Made by a program: the position numbers and the translations under genes. Of a stretch of 64,000 bases of DNA, positions 24,301 to 39,300 are shown one piece after another. Where the stretch lies: contig VXBP01008589.1 in assembly GCA_013400115.1 (NCBI GenBank), positions 288,617-352,616 on the forward strand, written 5' to 3'. Positions within the stretch are counted from its first letter, which is position 1. Each line of letters begins with the position of its first letter. The notes below the pieces were generated by a model. It made no database searches, had not been told where the DNA came from, and saw nothing but the letters and a program-made list of their open reading frames with translations. Source of the stretch: Rhinopomastus cyanomelas (lineage: Eukaryota; Chordata; Aves; Bucerotiformes; Rhinopomastidae).

Positions 24301-27300
24301 CAGAGCAGTGGATGTGGTCTACCTTGACTTCAGGAAGACATTTGACACAGTCTCACACAGCATCCTTGCAGCCAAACTGAGGCAGTGTGGTCTGGATGAT
24401 CGGGTAGTGAGATGGATTGTGAACTAGATCCAGGATTGAAGCCAGAGACTAGTGGTCAATGGGTCAGAGTCTAGTTGGATGCCTGGATCCAGTGGAGTCC
24501 CCCAAGGGTCGGTACTGGGACCAGTCCTATTCAATCTATTCATTAATGACTTGGATGAGGGATTAGAGTGCACTGTCAGCAAGTTTGCTGATGACACAAA
24601 GCTGGGAGGAGTGGCCAACACCCCAGCAGACTGTGCTGCCATTCAGCAAGACCTGGACAGGGAAAAATTTAATGAACTCTACCACAGGTAAGAGTAGAAC
24701 TTGCCTTTGTGCAAGAACAACTCCAGGTACCAGTATAGACTGGGGACTGACCTGTTGGGAAAGGGACCTGGGGGTCCTGGTGGGCAGTAGGAGGACCATG
24801 CAATGTGCCCTTGTGGCCAAAAAGGCCCACAGCATCCTGGGGTGGATCAGAAGCAGGACAGTTAGCAGATCAAGAGAGGTTCTTCTACTCTGCCCTAGCG
24901 AGACCACATCTGGAGTCTTGTGTCCAGTTCTGGGCCCCTCAGTTCAAGAAGGATGTGGAGGTGCTGGAGAGAGTGCAAAACAGAGCCTCGAAGATAACTG
25001 AGTGGATCATCTCCCTTATGAGGAAAGGCTGAGGGAGCTGGGTCTCTTGAGCTTGGAGAAAAGGAGACTGAGGGGTGACCTCATGAATGTTGATAAATAT
25101 GCAAAGGGTGGGTGTCAGGAGGATGGAGCCAGGCTCTGCTCAGTGTCATCTAGTGATAGGACAAGGAGCAATGTGTGTGAGCTGGAACATAGGAGCTTCC
25201 ATACAAATATGAGAAGGAACTTCTTCACAGTGAGGGTGACAAGAGCACTGGAGCAGGCTGCCCAGGGAGTTTGTAGAGTCTCCTTCTCTGGAGATGTTTA
25301 AAGCCTGCCTGGATGGATTCCTGTGTGAGTTGGTCTAGGTGATCCTGCTGCGTCAGGGGGATTGGACTAGATGATTTTTCAAGGTCCCTCCCACTCCTTA
25401 ATGTTCTGTGATTCTGTGAAAAGCAAGAAAGCTTCCAAGACACAGGTATCTGCTACTACAGGCTGGGTATGACTAGCACTGTAACAACTCAAGGTTTTAC
25501 AGTCAATCCTATACAGCCTTGCTGAAGGCAAAGCTGAGTTCAGGCAGGGATGAAACCTCCTCTGCTTTCAAATATCTACAGGGTAAGAAATAGGTATTCA
25601 AAACAATTATGCATGAATTCCCAAGTCTTATTACAAACTATACAGACTAGAAACTCAGAGGCTGTGAGCAAAGATGTCTGCACAAACATAATGACAATGC
25701 CATGTGTTCTGCCGATCAGACACATCACCACCAGGACAGAGCATGGGCACAAAGGTTTACTCTGGAGCAAACTCACTAGGGTTAATGGTGACTGTACAGA
25801 ATCACAGATGGAACAGGTCGGAAGTGACCTCTGAGGATCATCTAGTCCAAGCACCCTGATAGAACAGGATCACCTAGAAAAAAGGTGTCTGAATTTTAGT
25901 CTAGAATTCTGTCTTTAATTTTTTCCTCCCACCATTAATTCACACGTTCAGCTTCAAAAAAGTCTTAGAAAAACAACCACATACCTCTCTGCAACACTCT
26001 TGCCAAGTAAAGAGGAAACTGGATTGACGTTTTCCTCCTTTAGAATTTCAGTGCTCTGTGAAATCAGTGCAATAGAAAACCTGGAAACACTGAAGTATTC
26101 CATGCTGCTTTTGTGTAGGCTGACTCACATCCCCCTTAGTCAGATCTGAACACACCCTAACTAGGCTATAGCCTGTTCATCATCATTAGCCTGTTTCTCA
26201 GACCACACAGATTCCAATCCTCTTACGAAGCTCCAAAGACTCAAGCACCAGACAAAGTTACTATATGCATGCACATCAACTAATCAACCACTCTACAAGA
26301 AGGGTGAACTTCAGTGGTGGGAAACACATAGCAACATGAGCAGACCTGCTAAAAGAAAAAACACCACATACACAATCACCAGAGACCATATGATAGCCAG
26401 TAAGTGTTTTGGGGCTAAACCTCAAGCTCTCCCACTGCTTCAAGGGCCAAAAGAGCTCTTTGACCTTTAGGCTAAGGTTGCCAAGAACTAGTTTTCTGAT
26501 CCTTTCTGGCTCTACTTGTAACGAAAAGCAAAATGTTCACTGTAATCTATAGGCAGATGACATTTGGAAGAACAAAGTTCTTCTGCTGACAATAGATTTG
26601 CATGCCTCAAGTCAATGATTCAGTGTACTTACTAAGCTGCCTAAAGCAGGGCATCTGAATAAACTTCCACCCCTTGAAAGGCTTGCTAAGTATTTGAACT
26701 TTATTTTATTTCCCCATAAAATGTAGATGAATTACCAGATTCAAGTATCTGACAAACCTGAATACACCAGTATCTGACAGTTCTACCTGTATGGCAAATT
26801 TTAGCAGTTGAGGAAACAAAGCAGGTTAAAAGGGTTTGGTCTGTCATACAAGAAGGGGAAGAAAGGACAACTTCAATCCATAACTGAGGAGAACAAAAGA
26901 GTATTCCAAGACAAACAGTGATTAAAGAGTTTCTTCCATATATTCCTACACATCACTTTTGCAAGTGTCTTTACATGCCTGGTGGCTAGTAGAAGTCACT
27001 ATTCACTAGAGTGCTAAACACACAGCTCTTCCATTGCCTACTTTCCTATGAAGAGCTCAAGGTGTTCTGCGACAAATTGTTTTGAAAGACAAGTTTCACT
27101 TGAGCCTTGAAGATGCCAGATGCAGCAAACAAGTGTCTAGACTGCTAAATGAACATCTACCTCATTACAGAAGTGCAGGGATAGTTACACCTCCTACACA
27201 TTTCTTCTGCTTTATACCAACTAGATTTGGACAAGAGCAGATGTAACAGGATGCTGTAGACAAACTACTGCCATTCTACCGAAAAGCTGGAGCAAGCTAC

Positions 27301-30300
27301 AAAGCACAAATAAGGAATAAGCAAACCACAAAGACTGGACACTTTTGAATCTTTCTTGCCCAAGAGACAAGATAAGCTACTGCTAGCCATACAAAGGGAT
27401 TTAAGGTAAGAAACATTTTTAGGATTCCTTTCTGGATCACATCTGGCTGATATGCATTATCCTTTCAAATGCAGACAGCTGTTTTCTCTTGCGTCACCTT
27501 TTCATAAGTATAGATACAGGGAAAAAAATTAAGTGATTGGTTGTCGATGCTGAAACAGGTCAGTATTCCTCAGCTTTGCTTCCAGCTAACTTCAGTGTAA
27601 GCTCTCAATTCTAAGTGTTAGGAAGCACCGACTTCTTAAATGAGTAAGAGCAATGACAGAAGCAAAATCTTAAAATTGAAACAGTGCAAAACAGCAAAAT
27701 AATTGGACATGCAATTTGTAGAAGTTACAGCAACAGACAAAGAATTTACTTGCTGAACAGTACCTAAGTAACTTACACAAAACTGTCTGAGAACAGTCAC
27801 ACGTTGGTCTTACAACCAAAGAAACAAAGTGAGTTACTGAAGTGTAATGTACTGTGGTAATTTGCATCCTGCACATAAAATGTACCTTTAGTTATCAATT
27901 TTGTAACATATTGAAATAACTGCTTTCAATTTTACCTGTCCAAATCATTATATTCAATCTCATCTGCATTTGACCAGTCTTCGTCTTCTTCCAAGTCAAC
28001 CATCATCGCTAACATTTGAGGAACTGAAAAAAAAGTTGAAATTAAGGTTGCTGTCTTAAATAACAAGCAGCAATTTAACTTTTCCTTTCAAAACATCATT
28101 GAGGAAAAATAACTTCTGCCAGTAGCAGATAGCCAAGTTTGTCAAACTGCATAAGCCAGTAACTCAGAACAGATTTTCAGAAGACTATTTTCAGAACGTT
28201 CAAGTATTTCTTACACAGACTCACAGGGCAATACCAGATTTTTAAATCATGAAGACTTTAAAGTGAATTCCTTGAAGTCTAAGTGTCTGACACGAGTATT
28301 GCATGCTTTAATAACTCAGATACACCTCATTCGTTTTGTTGAAATTGACATCATCCTTTGAGTATGCACTGATGAATGGGACTGCTCTCATCAAGTAAAT
28401 GTAGTACTCAGCTCATAGTTTTACTAACAATACATTCTGTGACCTGTATGTACAGTGCTCACTTAACATAAGGTTTTACTTTTACGGGAAGAAAATGGTT
28501 TAAAACTTGCGACTTTTCCCCAACTTAACGTACATTTTTGGTTTTCCATCACAAAATCACCTTGCACACAATCAACCACTCTGGGGATTGTTTCTGCTCT
28601 TCTTCTTAATGTTTCACTACTATGCAATAAGCAACATCTATTTTTCCAACTTCTTCTCACAGAAGGAAGGAGTACAGGGACTTGTCTACTGTAAGCCTGT
28701 CCCTGCACGCTTCAGAAGCTCAAGGAAAAGTCCACCTTGTGCTTTCAGATCAAAGCAAGGAGCTCTTAAGTATTCCTCATGTTACAGTAACTGCTCCTTT
28801 CCCTTTAATATAATATATGCTAAGAAGTTTTACCCTGCCCTGCAAACAATGCTTCAGTCAAATGCTCAACCTCTGAGCCTGAAGCTCTTTAGGACAGTAC
28901 CACAGACCCTGAAGAGGGGTATTGGTCAGCTATCCTCTACAACCATCTCAAAAACTACTTGGCATGCAGAAGTCCATAATATACTTAGATAACTAATGTA
29001 CCACAGATGTAGAAAACTCCCCTCAGCCTACACTTGGACTGATGAGAAACTTCTGTTCCATTGATGACAGAAGATTGTATTTCTCATTGTCAAGAAGGCA
29101 AGGCAAGTATCAAGAAAAAAGTCAAACTATGGACCCATTTGGTTGATGTGGCTACATATCTTCAACCAGAGATTACACCCATGGTTGCAAAAACCTTCAG
29201 AGAACTTTTAAAGAAAGATAATTTAGTTGTCACTATGAACTCTAGCCTGATGCCCACATGTCAGAATTCTATATACCATTTCTACATGGCATTCACTGAA
29301 AGTCTCCTAAAAAAATACTATGGGTCAGAAGCTTTTCAGAGACATCAATAGGCAGACACGAAAATGACATACCATCATGTCTCTGAACAACAGTAGTCAA
29401 CCATCCTCTGCCACAAATTCCACGTGGTTCCAAAAACAAGTATCATAGTTTTCACTGCCATTCACAAGCAAAGCAGAGAACTGCCATCCAAAGCTGTCTA
29501 GCTATCATAATATGTGGAGTCTGGACAAGCTTGTAAACATGTTGTTTCTTCTGTGAATTAGGCTGCCAGTTTAGTTTCACAGAGAATTTTAAAACATCAT
29601 TTAAACATTGTCCAAATATGCACTCAAAATTTAATTACTGTGAATATACAGGCTGTTTACAAACAACCTAAGGACAAGCTCACTAATTCTCCTTTTTGTG
29701 GAGCAAGCCATGACTGTTTTCTGGAGACTAGAGCTAAATATAGGTTACAGCACTATTTTCTGTGAAAGGAGTAATAAAAAAACCTCTGCTATCTTGAATA
29801 TTCAGCTCAACATGGAAAATCTGAACCCAAATGGAATTTCTAAGCAGGTAACTGGTACACAGGACACAGACTTCCCCCCAAATCAGTATCATGTTCAGTA
29901 AAACCAGCTAAGATGATAGTTTCACCTAAGACCCAGCTCTAGTTGTGAGGATCAAGTGGTCTAGCAACTTTTAGGCACATGAAAACAGAAAGCCTTTTAA
30001 AGTGAAGTAAAAACCCCCATCCCTTTTTGGCTACCTTTCTATCATTCACTGAATAAAATTGCTTCACTAGCTCTGCATAATAAGTATCTTGCTAATGATT
30101 CTTTAAGAGCAGTTTTACAATGAGTTGCAAACCAAAGACACTTCATTTCCTCATGGTGGTTTATCTTAATACAGTATCTTAATATACATATTTCACTCCT
30201 AAATAGCAACTAGCAGCCCAATATGAAAAAGTAATACATTCAAACACTACCCTGCTTGACCAGATAAGAAGGCTGCCGTGGTTTGGGTGACAGCAAGTAC

Positions 30301-33300
30301 TAACCATTAATAGTACCAAAAAGACACAGGATACAAAACACAGAAAATCAAACATATAAAATTAAATTCTAAAAGAATGCTACAAAATGGAATCAACAGT
30401 TTCAGTGCTTAAGCCAAGCAGATCTGATTTACAACATTTTGCAGAAGTTTTCAGTGACAGCTATTTATGCAACTTCCCCCAGCCCAAGCACACAAAAAAC
30501 CCCCACACTGTGTCTTAACACGTTGTCTTTCTGCAAGTTTCAGGAAACAAGCACAAATCTAGACAAAAACAAGTGTGACAACAAGGAAAAAATTCTTACA
30601 AGTGGCAGGCTATACTGCTGTGTCAGTGCCCTGATCTACTTGCAAAAAGAGATTAAAATGCACAGAACTACCAGTGTGTACAGCATTGCTGCTAGGGCTG
30701 TCCAGGAATTATTTTTAGTATCTCAAATAATGCCGCATGATTTAAAAAGTGCATCTCCAAAGACTTGACAATCTGCATGCCAAATGGACTAATTAGAATA
30801 TGTCTAAGTATTGATGTAAGTATCTAATTTTTAATTCACAGCTTTAACTCCACACCGAAGCTTAACATGCATGCTGAATCCCTTCAGTCTTCAGTTGCCA
30901 GCATCAGAGTATGTGTCCTATGTACCAAACTGCAAATGAAGAACTTCAGATTTAAATCAACTTTTTTTTGCACTGCAAATTTCCAAAGACAGAAGAAAAG
31001 CAGGGAAGTAGAATTTTCCTTGGAAACACCTAATGTGTACAGAGTGCACTGTGTTTTTAATCACATTGCTGGCAGCTGCATTCACTTATGAAGTCATAAT
31101 AAGAAGGAACTTTCTCCATGAGAAAACTCAATTCATTGTAATGAAGTTATTGGTACCAGCAAAGCCAGTTTAACACTGCCAAGAAAGCCAAACTGTTTCA
31201 ACAAAAGGTGTGAAGTACTTACTGGCTTGTGCAATAATGCTTGTATGCCTCCTCAGCATAGCAGCAGCAGTTTCTGACAAGGTCACAATGACTTCAAGTG
31301 CCAACTGACGCTGCATGTTGCTGAGACTAGCATCTGCGCACAACTACAATCAGAAAATTAGAGCAAACTGTTAGAATAGAATCACAGAGGCATCATGGCT
31401 GGAAAGGACCTCCAGGGTCATCGAGTCCAGCCTTTTCTCCTAGTATCTAGAAGACTATCCCAGAAGACTGGGGGTGGAAGAATGTTTGAAAAAAATACCC
31501 TAGCTTTACCTTCAGACTTAGCTGCAACGTAGGTTCTAAGTGTGCTCGCAAATACTTTGGTGCAGAATCCGCAATTTCTACAAGAGATTTCAGCACTGAA
31601 TCATCATTTTGGTAACAGGATTCGTTTACAACCTATACAGAGATAAGTTGAAGATAAGATTAAATAAAAACAAATACAACTACGAACAGGGTCACTGTTA
31701 CATAAGAAATCTGATTAACTGTATTCTTGCCTCTCTGAATAATCTTGCTTAGCTACAAGCACTAAGACAACAGTGCTAAAGTAGTTGAAGCTTTAGACCT
31801 CAAGAACTCACTATGTTAAGTTTTGTGATAAAACTAATGGTAACAAAAAACTAGCCCAATCCAGCAGACACGACCAGAATGAAGATTAAGACCAAGATGA
31901 CAATTTGTAGGCACTAAAGTAACGTCAGAATAAGGCCAAGCCCAGCAAGAGTGAAAAAGTTCACAAACATCAGGAATCTCAAGATTAATTCTTTTTCCAG
32001 ACAACTCTGGAGAGTCACCAAACTAAACTGCACCTTTCAGCCTGCAAGCTTAAGAAAAACTAATTCAGCTTTTTACGAGTATCATTCCTAATCCACAAAA
32101 ATTCTGAAGAGTAATTTAAAAATTACTTTTAACTGACTGGTTTGATGTCAGTACCAAAACAGCAGCTATTCAACAGCGTTAACAAACTTCTAGAACTAAC
32201 TTCCAAAGAAAAACACCATTATTTAATTACACTTGAGGTTTTAGAAGTATTTTTCATCAAAGAATTTGATGTCTTCCTGATGGAGGAAGATTTTTTTAAA
32301 GTGAGCAGTTGAGTATTTTTTTGTAATTTAAGTCTAGAATCCAACACTTCAGATAGCAGCACTGAAACAGCCCAGACTTTGAACACAGAAGCAGCATCTT
32401 CTAATATCAGAAATGTTCTGAGAATAAACTAAAAATCTGTCTTGGTGTAAGCCTTTTGGACTGTTACCATGGATTCTCCGATTCTGGCAATGGACACCAC
32501 AGTTGGAAGTTTACTGGAAGTTTCTGGTAAACTCCATTTTATACCCATTGCAACTTTGGCATTTTTTTGAAGCAAGACTAAGTTTCTGGAGAAAGTTCAA
32601 AGTGCACAGCAGAGATGCTTTTCTGTAGTATCAAACACCAAGGACCACTGAAGTCAGCCGAAGTTCCAGATGCTTTTAACTCCACTGCAAGGTAAATCTC
32701 TTGGATACAAACTTCCACAGACACAGCCTGAAAATCTAGCCCTTCTTGCATTAAGTACTTGAAGACACAGTTAATAGCATCATTCTGCGCTCTGTATTTG
32801 CAAAGTAGAGCTTACAAATGCAAGCCAAGAGCGTCTGCTTTTATGGCTTAAAATAGTAGCAGTGAAACTTCTATCACAAAGTGGGATACTAGTCTGAAGG
32901 CTAAAAACAGTATACTATTTAACTGCCAAACATGAAGACGAATGGTATGCCCACCCCAAATCCTGTCTCACCCCCACATATACAGTATTCACCAACCAAG
33001 ATTAGCAAACCTCTCAGTTTTGAACAGTACAACTGCCATTGCCACAGTCACAGCTGGGAGTAACCACCAAAGAGTGACCTCAGTATTAAAATGCTTGTCT
33101 TATACACACTAGAGCCCATTTTCAAGTTCAGTTGACTTAACAAATTCTTTTCAGTTTTCATTTAAGATCAAGCAGGGCTGAAGTGGTTCAGAAGTCATCT
33201 TGTCACACAGCACAGTATTTGTAGCTTACACTGTCATCAGAAGCCTGCTATACTGGTCGTAGCAAGAGATTAGTCTTTAACCTAATCTAAATTTAGCCTG

Positions 33301-36300
33301 ACTTATCATCACTATTACTCTGATCAGATACTAAAGTTATTTCCACTTTTGATTGATATTGAAAGGAAATTGTACTGTGGAATTGCCCTCCTTCAAAAAA
33401 ACTCTGTAATTTCTGTCCCTGGTTTGGTTTACAACAGGCCTCCTGCCACAAGAAAATCCATTTTACATTAGAATTCTAACTTGTACTCAAATTTATTCAT
33501 CCCAAGAGCCTCAGAAATTATATGAAGCTTATAAAAGCATTTTGTTCACAAGTTCCTAATTGATCAAACAAAGATCATTTGATGAGTCTGTTGTTCTTAC
33601 TCTGAGAATGTCTGCTCAGAATTCTATGTTTTCCTCTAAACTGAAGAGATACAAGACATTGTGGGTTAATAAATTCTCCAATTATTGATTATTTAAAACC
33701 TCAGGGTAGCCTATGTTTAAAGTATATTTCAAATATCACAGTTAATTTTAAAACAGTATGGTTGAGTCAGATACCTTATGTAGAATTTTAAGTTGTTTAT
33801 CTAGGTAACGCTGCATACATAAAGTTAACCAGTCTTGAACTATGTTCCTTAAAGCCCCATAAAATTCCTTACCAGCTTCCACCGTATCTTGCTTATAACT
33901 GATGTGAGGCTAACTAAGATAGTTAATCCAGGTGTCAGCAAAAATTCATATGCTACACAAATTTGCAGACCACTAACTTGCATCACAACAGACAGCAGTG
34001 GCACATCTTCACCTGTGTGGTTTCTTACCTGTAATATTCCAGGTAGCAAGTCTGAAAAATGTTTCAAAAGAGGAAGATTGTGCTCATTAGCAAGCACAAA
34101 TGCAGCTGCAGCTCTAGCAGACAATGTCTTGATCTAGAATACAGACAGGATTGGAGAAACATGAAGAACTGGTAGTGAAACATGTCTCTATTTTAACATA
34201 AGGCTAATTATGAGATGACACAATATATTACCATTCCCTTGTACATTTTTCTAATAGATTTCATAATTAAATATACGATTTTACATCTTCAAATTAAGGC
34301 AAAGTGATACTGAAGATCTTTAGCATCTAAGTCCTCCATGATACAAAAGTTTCATATTATGAGGTAGAAGCGTTGCCTAATAGATTTTTAATTTTGTTTT
34401 GTTGTTCTAGGGTTTTGGTTGCTGTTTGTTTTTAACTAGTAAAAAAACAAGCTATTCTTTTCAACTTCCATCTCAAATTAAAACGCATATGCAAATGTCA
34501 AAGTCCCATTTTTCAAAAAGCATGATCTAAGCGTTTAAAACACGTTTCTTTAAAGGCATGACTTGTGGTAGTTTAGAAAATGTTACCCAGTTGACTTTCA
34601 AAGGTCAGAGAAAGTAATCCGTGGGGGAGCAACAAACTGAACCCATATACCACAGCAGGGTTTCCTATCCTTGCCCAGTGTTTTCCACAACAAGAGAGAA
34701 AATTTCAAAGTACAATTCTCAGCACAAATCAATAATATTAAGCCTACCAGAAAGGCAAGGCTTGCTAACATATCCTCACATCCAAGCATGCACAAGCAGT
34801 TGAAGAAGCTGTGGTACATTCAGAATTTTGAGACAGTGTGTACAGATGCTAAGTGCAGAGATACTACACACCTGTACTGGTAAACACAAGAGAAAGCAAG
34901 AGACCTTAAGAAGGAATCTGACCCCTCATGCTACCAGCTAAAAATCCCCAGCACTGCTTAGGGTCACTACAACTAGTTTTCTCCAAGCATAACTACTAGG
35001 GAAGAGTCGGGGGAGATATGAACCAGGTTTAGGACCATGAGAAGGACAGACCCTTCTGTTTTGCAGTAAGCATAATCAAGCCTTCATATGTACACGAGCT
35101 TATAATGCAATTCTCTGCTTGGAATGTAGAGTTTGATTAGGCAGAGTCTACTACACTAGCTTTTTTTAATACATCCTGAGCATAGAAACAAGAAAGAACG
35201 TAAAGGTCTTACTGATGGATGCTCTTGATCTTGCATACACTGAACCAGCATTCTCTTAATGACCTCCAAATAGTGTTGCTGCTGATTCCCAAAAATCCCA
35301 GGAAAATTCCTAAGGGTAAGAGAATACCAAAACATTAATAAGGTTAAACTGTGTAAACTTTTAACCATTATTTCAAACTTACAATCTATAGTCTAAATGA
35401 TGCGTAACTGCACAGGCAAGGGATAGGTAAGCCACAATGCAACAGAATAAAATACATGTTAATTAGGTTCTGACAGTTGTTTTACCTTACATTTTTACAT
35501 ACTTTTTTCAGGTCAGCAAAATCATGTAACAAGGTCTGAAAACTTACCAAAAAATATGTAGAGCAGCCTCACGCAGACCCACGTTTTGAGAGCTGACAGA
35601 GTCAAATAAGAACTTCAGAACTTCTGGCCACTGGTTATTGCCATCTTCATCTAGATTAAACACAACAGTTTTCAGATAAGCAAACCTAACAGTGGTTAGA
35701 CACCAAATGGGCAGGGTAACTAGTCATCACTACCAATTAAAAAACAAAATCTGAGAATGTGTCAGTGCAAAATATGACTGAAATGTTAAATCTAAAGGCA
35801 CTCAGAAAAAGAAGATTCTCTCTAGGTACTGTTAAGTAACAGCACTCAAGAAAGAAACCAATGAAGATGCTCAGCACAATATTCATATGAATTTAAATAA
35901 AGTTATTTCCAAACCTTAATACAATCTTGTCTAAACTGAAGCAATTTAAAAAACAAAGTTATAGAATCTGCTTTTTATTTAATCAAACTTAAAAAAAAAT
36001 TTGATTTTACTCCAAACCATGAAATCAGTTAGCACTGACAGCAATCCTGCAAACACCTACACAAAACTAGAGAACAAGACTAAGCCCACTACACTAGCAG
36101 TAATACATACATGGTTTACTATTTTATCAGCTTTTAGAAAGTACCTATTAAGTTCCTTGCCAATTCAGCAACAATGTCACAGATTTTTTTCCTCATACTG
36201 GACTGTGTTTCTAACTGAATAATCAACAGCAATCCACTTTTGATAGATGCCTGATCATCAGGTGAAAGAGCTGGATAAACTTCTTCAAAAGCAGAAGATA

Positions 36301-39300
36301 AAAGACGTCGCAGGAGGACAGCTGCCATTTGTCTAGCCTAGGGAATAGGAAAGGATGTATGTTAACTTGTGTGGATGAGAGAAAGGTGCTCTTATGAAAA
36401 AAGATGACCAACATCATGCTACCAAATGATCACTTTTCACGGTCTGGTTTAGTGAATGGAACATCTCTCAAGCAACAGATGGCAGTTTTTATAAGCATTA
36501 AAAATACAGTAAAGAAACCTCAGCTTACAACCATGTTTCTGACAATTACAGTTCTTCAAAGAAATAATCACAAAATCCACTGAGGTATTCAGTTTTTCTC
36601 CTAGACCTGAACTTTGGACATATTTTGCAGTAAACCGAAGTCTTAGCTGCATTACTGAAAGATATTTAAAGTGCATCTTTCTGTTTTAAGTGGCCTGCTG
36701 ATACAACTGTAATCCAGACACAGGTTTTTGTGGAGTAAAAAGTAAGAATGAAACATCTTTATTAGACAATTAACCTGTAAATCCTCCTTCACATTCTCAA
36801 ACAATCAAACTTGACATTACAGATTCAGTAATGGAATTTCAGATTCTGGCAGAGAAAACTCTATTGCAAACAAAAACACCCCAAAAAGCCAAAATCAACA
36901 ACCCAAAGTTTTCAGACTTTTGAAGACCTATAATGAAGTATTTTTTCTGTAAAGCTGAACTTCAGCATAGCAACTTCACTATCACATATCGCAATTGTCT
37001 ATGCTTCCTGCTCACATACAGCAATTCTACAACAGTAAAAGTGACACATCTTTATTTACAATTATACAAGAAGCCAAAAAAATTAAGTAATTCAGAATTA
37101 ATAAAGCAACACCTCCAGTAAAGACAAAAAGACACAAAGACACATGGAGCACTCCAAGTAACTTAACAGAATGCTGTCACCAGCTGGTCACACCAGCCAG
37201 GCCTGCGACAAAATAATTAATTAGGGCTAATGGGCTAAAACATAACTACCAAGTTAGCCCTCCCTGTTAGGGTATTAGGCTAAAAGAGGAAATCGTCCTG
37301 TTAAAAACAAACTGCATAACAAACACCCATAACAACAACCAGCCCTTCGAAGTCCCAGCTCTATAACCTGCTTTCATGGGAGAAAACCCCAACCTTCAGT
37401 CTTTTCAAGCAGCAACACGGTGACCGACCTCCCTCCCCAGAGACACTGCCTCAGTCTTATCTTCATCCACTAGGAGCTTCCCAGAGGTTGCAGCCCCACC
37501 AACTGCTCCAGTGGATCTTCATGTCATGGCTGCCCTTTAAGAACTTCAGTAGCAACCCTTAATATTACCAGCTTTGCTCCATGCAGGCCTCTCTCAAACT
37601 CAAAGGTGGGCTCTGGACCACCTCTTTTCACCACTTTCTGATGATTTTGCTTATGCTATTACGTATTTGGATTAACAGAGACGAGAAGCTTGTTCACAGG
37701 ATTTTCTTTTTGAGTCCCACACCTAACTAGCATCTCCTGAAGTTATAAGCTAACATTTAAACCTTTGATTTATCCATTGGTAGAGTTAAATAACAAGATA
37801 CCCTACAAATGTGTTTACTTCTGATGCTTTTGGTAAAGAGTAACTTCTACAGATTACTAGTTTCTTTGTCAAGACAGTGGCAAGGTTCTGGATCCATTTT
37901 AGACTGGGCTATCCCCTTAGTTGATGTAAAGGGAATAAAATTAGTAAATACATGGAGCAAGTACTCATTTACAAACATGATCTTACAGTTGTCCACTCAA
38001 ATGTATTCAAACCAGAGGCATATGACATGCATCTATGACTTTTAGACAACAGATTTACACATATAACAATCAGAATAATCAGATATTATTCTGACCAAAA
38101 AAAAAAGTAGTGGAGGATTTATTCTTCAAGGCAAGATTAAATACAAGAAAAACACCTTCACAGCTGTTATTTTAAACATCTCAGAGTGGCAGGAGGGAAA
38201 ACTCCACACCTCTCACACAACCAGTTGTTAGTAAAACACTAAAGGATTCTGTCAGAAAAACACTGCTTTGTAGGTAGATAAGCATTAATATTAGCAAGCT
38301 GATACTGACTAAACATTAAAAAAAAGCAAAATAACATCTACCTCTAAAATGATTAGTCTACCAGAAGAGATTATCCAGAGAGAAACAGCACTTATACTCT
38401 CCTAGCAGTATTATTCGGAAATTCTACGTTATGTCCTCCCAAAAATCCAATCTTAGCCAAATGCTTTTCCTCTTAAGTGAAGTCTAATATGTCAAAAACT
38501 AAGTAGTAGTTCTCTCTGCATGTCCAACTGAATGACAACTTTGCAGTAAGTACTACACCTGATTGCTAAAGTGTGTGTATCTTTACAAAAATAAGGAACA
38601 ACTAAAAGGCATACTTACAAAAACGTTTTTTATAGTGCTTAGACAGCTCTCTGTTCATACTATGACACTGCTAGATGACAAACAGGAGGAAAGTCATCCT
38701 AACAAGACATGCAGAACCTTATCTCCCTCCAATCTTGATTAGAGAAGCATAACAATTTCTGCTTATATATATATGTTCAACATATTTAGGTCCAGAACCA
38801 CAAAATAGAAAGAATTTCCCCACCATAACTTGAAGTACCCTCGCAGTAGCAGTCATATTAGTTACAAGTTTTAAGAGAAGAACCCATTCATGAAGCAAAA
38901 CACACAACTAGAAAACAATAGAGATCTAAGTAGTCACTTATGAAAGACTACTACTTTCAGAACTATAGAACCTACATCAAAAACTCTCAGCTAGTGGGAC
39001 AGACGTGCAACAAACTACATGAGTAGTCCCTCCACAAATGTGCAATAAATTAGGTTCTTTCACTTAAATGAGCAAGTTGGGCATTAATGCAGAATGACTG
39101 GCACTGATTTCTCCCCCTTCCCAGGTTCCTTGAAAAATCTGCAGAATTCAAACATTGAGACATACCTCCTCAGCAGCAGCAGTATTCCTGATTGCTTGCA
39201 GAAGGAACGTGATCTTAGATTGACCTGGAATATTCTCATATGTCTCCTGCATAAAAAAGGATGCAACTTATTGTAAACAATTACTAGAGAGTACGTGTTA

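Larger units (their letters stand above)
23126..27935 (-). other. IPO5: IPO5 intron 9, the longest intron
   Basis: 4810 bp. Holds the antisense CR1 (23740-25420), a small sense CR1 (25796-25880) and the candidate cassette exon (25985-26080). 26100-27935 is unique sequence. Confidence 0.9.

Noticed and set aside
26056..26062. Alternative acceptor CACAG|AGCACT for the candidate cassette exon
   Set aside because: In the required phase it leads to a stop within a few codons, so it cannot give a coding isoform. It is kept only as a poison-exon possibility.
28507..28992. 161-codon open frame antisense in intron 8
   Set aside because: No recognisable family, no regulatory context, and the strand is opposite to the gene. 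Chance is more likely, although a lineage-specific transcript cannot be excluded.
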